From positions 1 through 5,353 of the forward strand of contig JAFLKA010000475.1 in the NCBI GenBank assembly GCA_022712735.1: DNA of 5,353 nucleotides. The letters are read 5' to 3'. Source of the DNA: Marinosulfonomonas sp. (GTDB lineage: Bacteria; Pseudomonadota; Alphaproteobacteria; Rhodobacterales; Rhodobacteraceae). Shown here piece after piece: positions 5,149 to 5,353 of the stretch (position 1 is its first letter; the number at the start of each line of letters is the position of its first letter). The notes under the pieces were generated by a model that did no database searches, had not been told where the DNA came from, and was given only the letters and a program-made list of their open reading frames with translations. Made by a program: the position numbers and the translations under genes.

Positions 5149-5337
5149 TTACCCGCGTTCCTCGATGATTTTCACCAGATGCGGGATCTTGTCGACCATA
5201 CCGCGAACGGCAGGTGTGTCTTCAAGCTCGCGCTCTTTATGCATCTTGTTCAGACCCAAACCAACCAGTGTCTGGCGCTGTTTGGCCGGACGGCGGATTG
5301 GCGAGCCGATTTGTTTTACAACAATAGTTTTAGCCAT
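5149..5337 (-). CDS. rpmD: 50S ribosomal protein L30
   Basis: The 62-residue product is a complete bacterial-type L30 (uL30), a small peripheral protein of the large subunit. It starts [17 protein letters not shown], followed by the family core [37 protein letters not shown] and a short end. The ATG at 5337-5335 has a very strong AAGGAGG at 5347-5353, at the window edge. Its expected upstream partner rpsE is not visible. Downstream, instead of rplO, come hairpins, a terminator and the DUF4202 gene. The stop is TAA at 5149-5151. Confidence 0.97.
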   Translation of the reverse strand: MAKTIVVKQIGSPIRRPAKQRQTLVGLGLNKMHKERELEDTPAVRGMVDKIPHLVKIIEERG

Positions 5338-5353
5338 CTAATCAGCCCTCCTT

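Noticed and set aside
5338..5353. Possible last codons of rpsE (AAG GAG GGC TGA or AGG AGG GCT GAT TAG)
   Set aside because: Too short to choose a frame; the same bases form the rpmD ribosome binding site.

Overview
The window is a piece of the chromosomal ribosomal-protein cluster of an alphaproteobacterium, most likely Rhodobacterales (roseobacter type). All genes lie on the minus strand, so transcription runs from high to low coordinates. The placement rests on the gene order rpmD - two extra genes - rplO - secY - adk - rpsM - rpsK - rpoA, on the absence of rpmJ/infA between adk and rpsM and of rpsD between rpsK and rpoA, and on protein details such as the MIHKNW start of RpoA. It is inferred from recall of family sequences, not from a search.

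In transcription order: rpmD (L30) closes the upstream spc block. It is followed by two compact perfect hairpins and then a textbook intrinsic terminator (12-bp stem, GAAA tetraloop, U-rich tail). Beyond it are two genes of unknown function, a DUF4202 protein and a DUF3461 protein. The first has a perfect TATAAT box a short distance upstream. A TTGATC-17-TATACG promoter candidate next to the DUF3461 stop codon then appears to restart transcription for rplO (L15), secY and adk. A 16-bp stem-loop separates rplO from secY, and secY overlaps adk by ATGA.

A 200-bp spacer between adk and rpsM holds a TTGACC promoter candidate, two hairpins and two tiny overlapping reading frames. It looks like the control region of an alpha-type operon: rpsM (S13, GTG start), rpsK (S11) and the first codons of rpoA. 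A 114-bp spacer with one clean hairpin lies just before the rpoA Shine-Dalgarno sequence.

The ribosomal proteins join small and large subunits, SecY is the membrane channel for nascent proteins, Adk balances adenine nucleotides and RpoA nucleates RNA polymerase: classic growth-linked housekeeping. The notable part is the interruption of the normally continuous rpmD-rplO junction by two uncharacterised genes bounded by transcription signals, and the series of stem-loops placed in nearly every spacer. No mobile element, CRISPR array, tRNA or rRNA is seen. Long plus-strand reading frames are antisense shadows of these genes.
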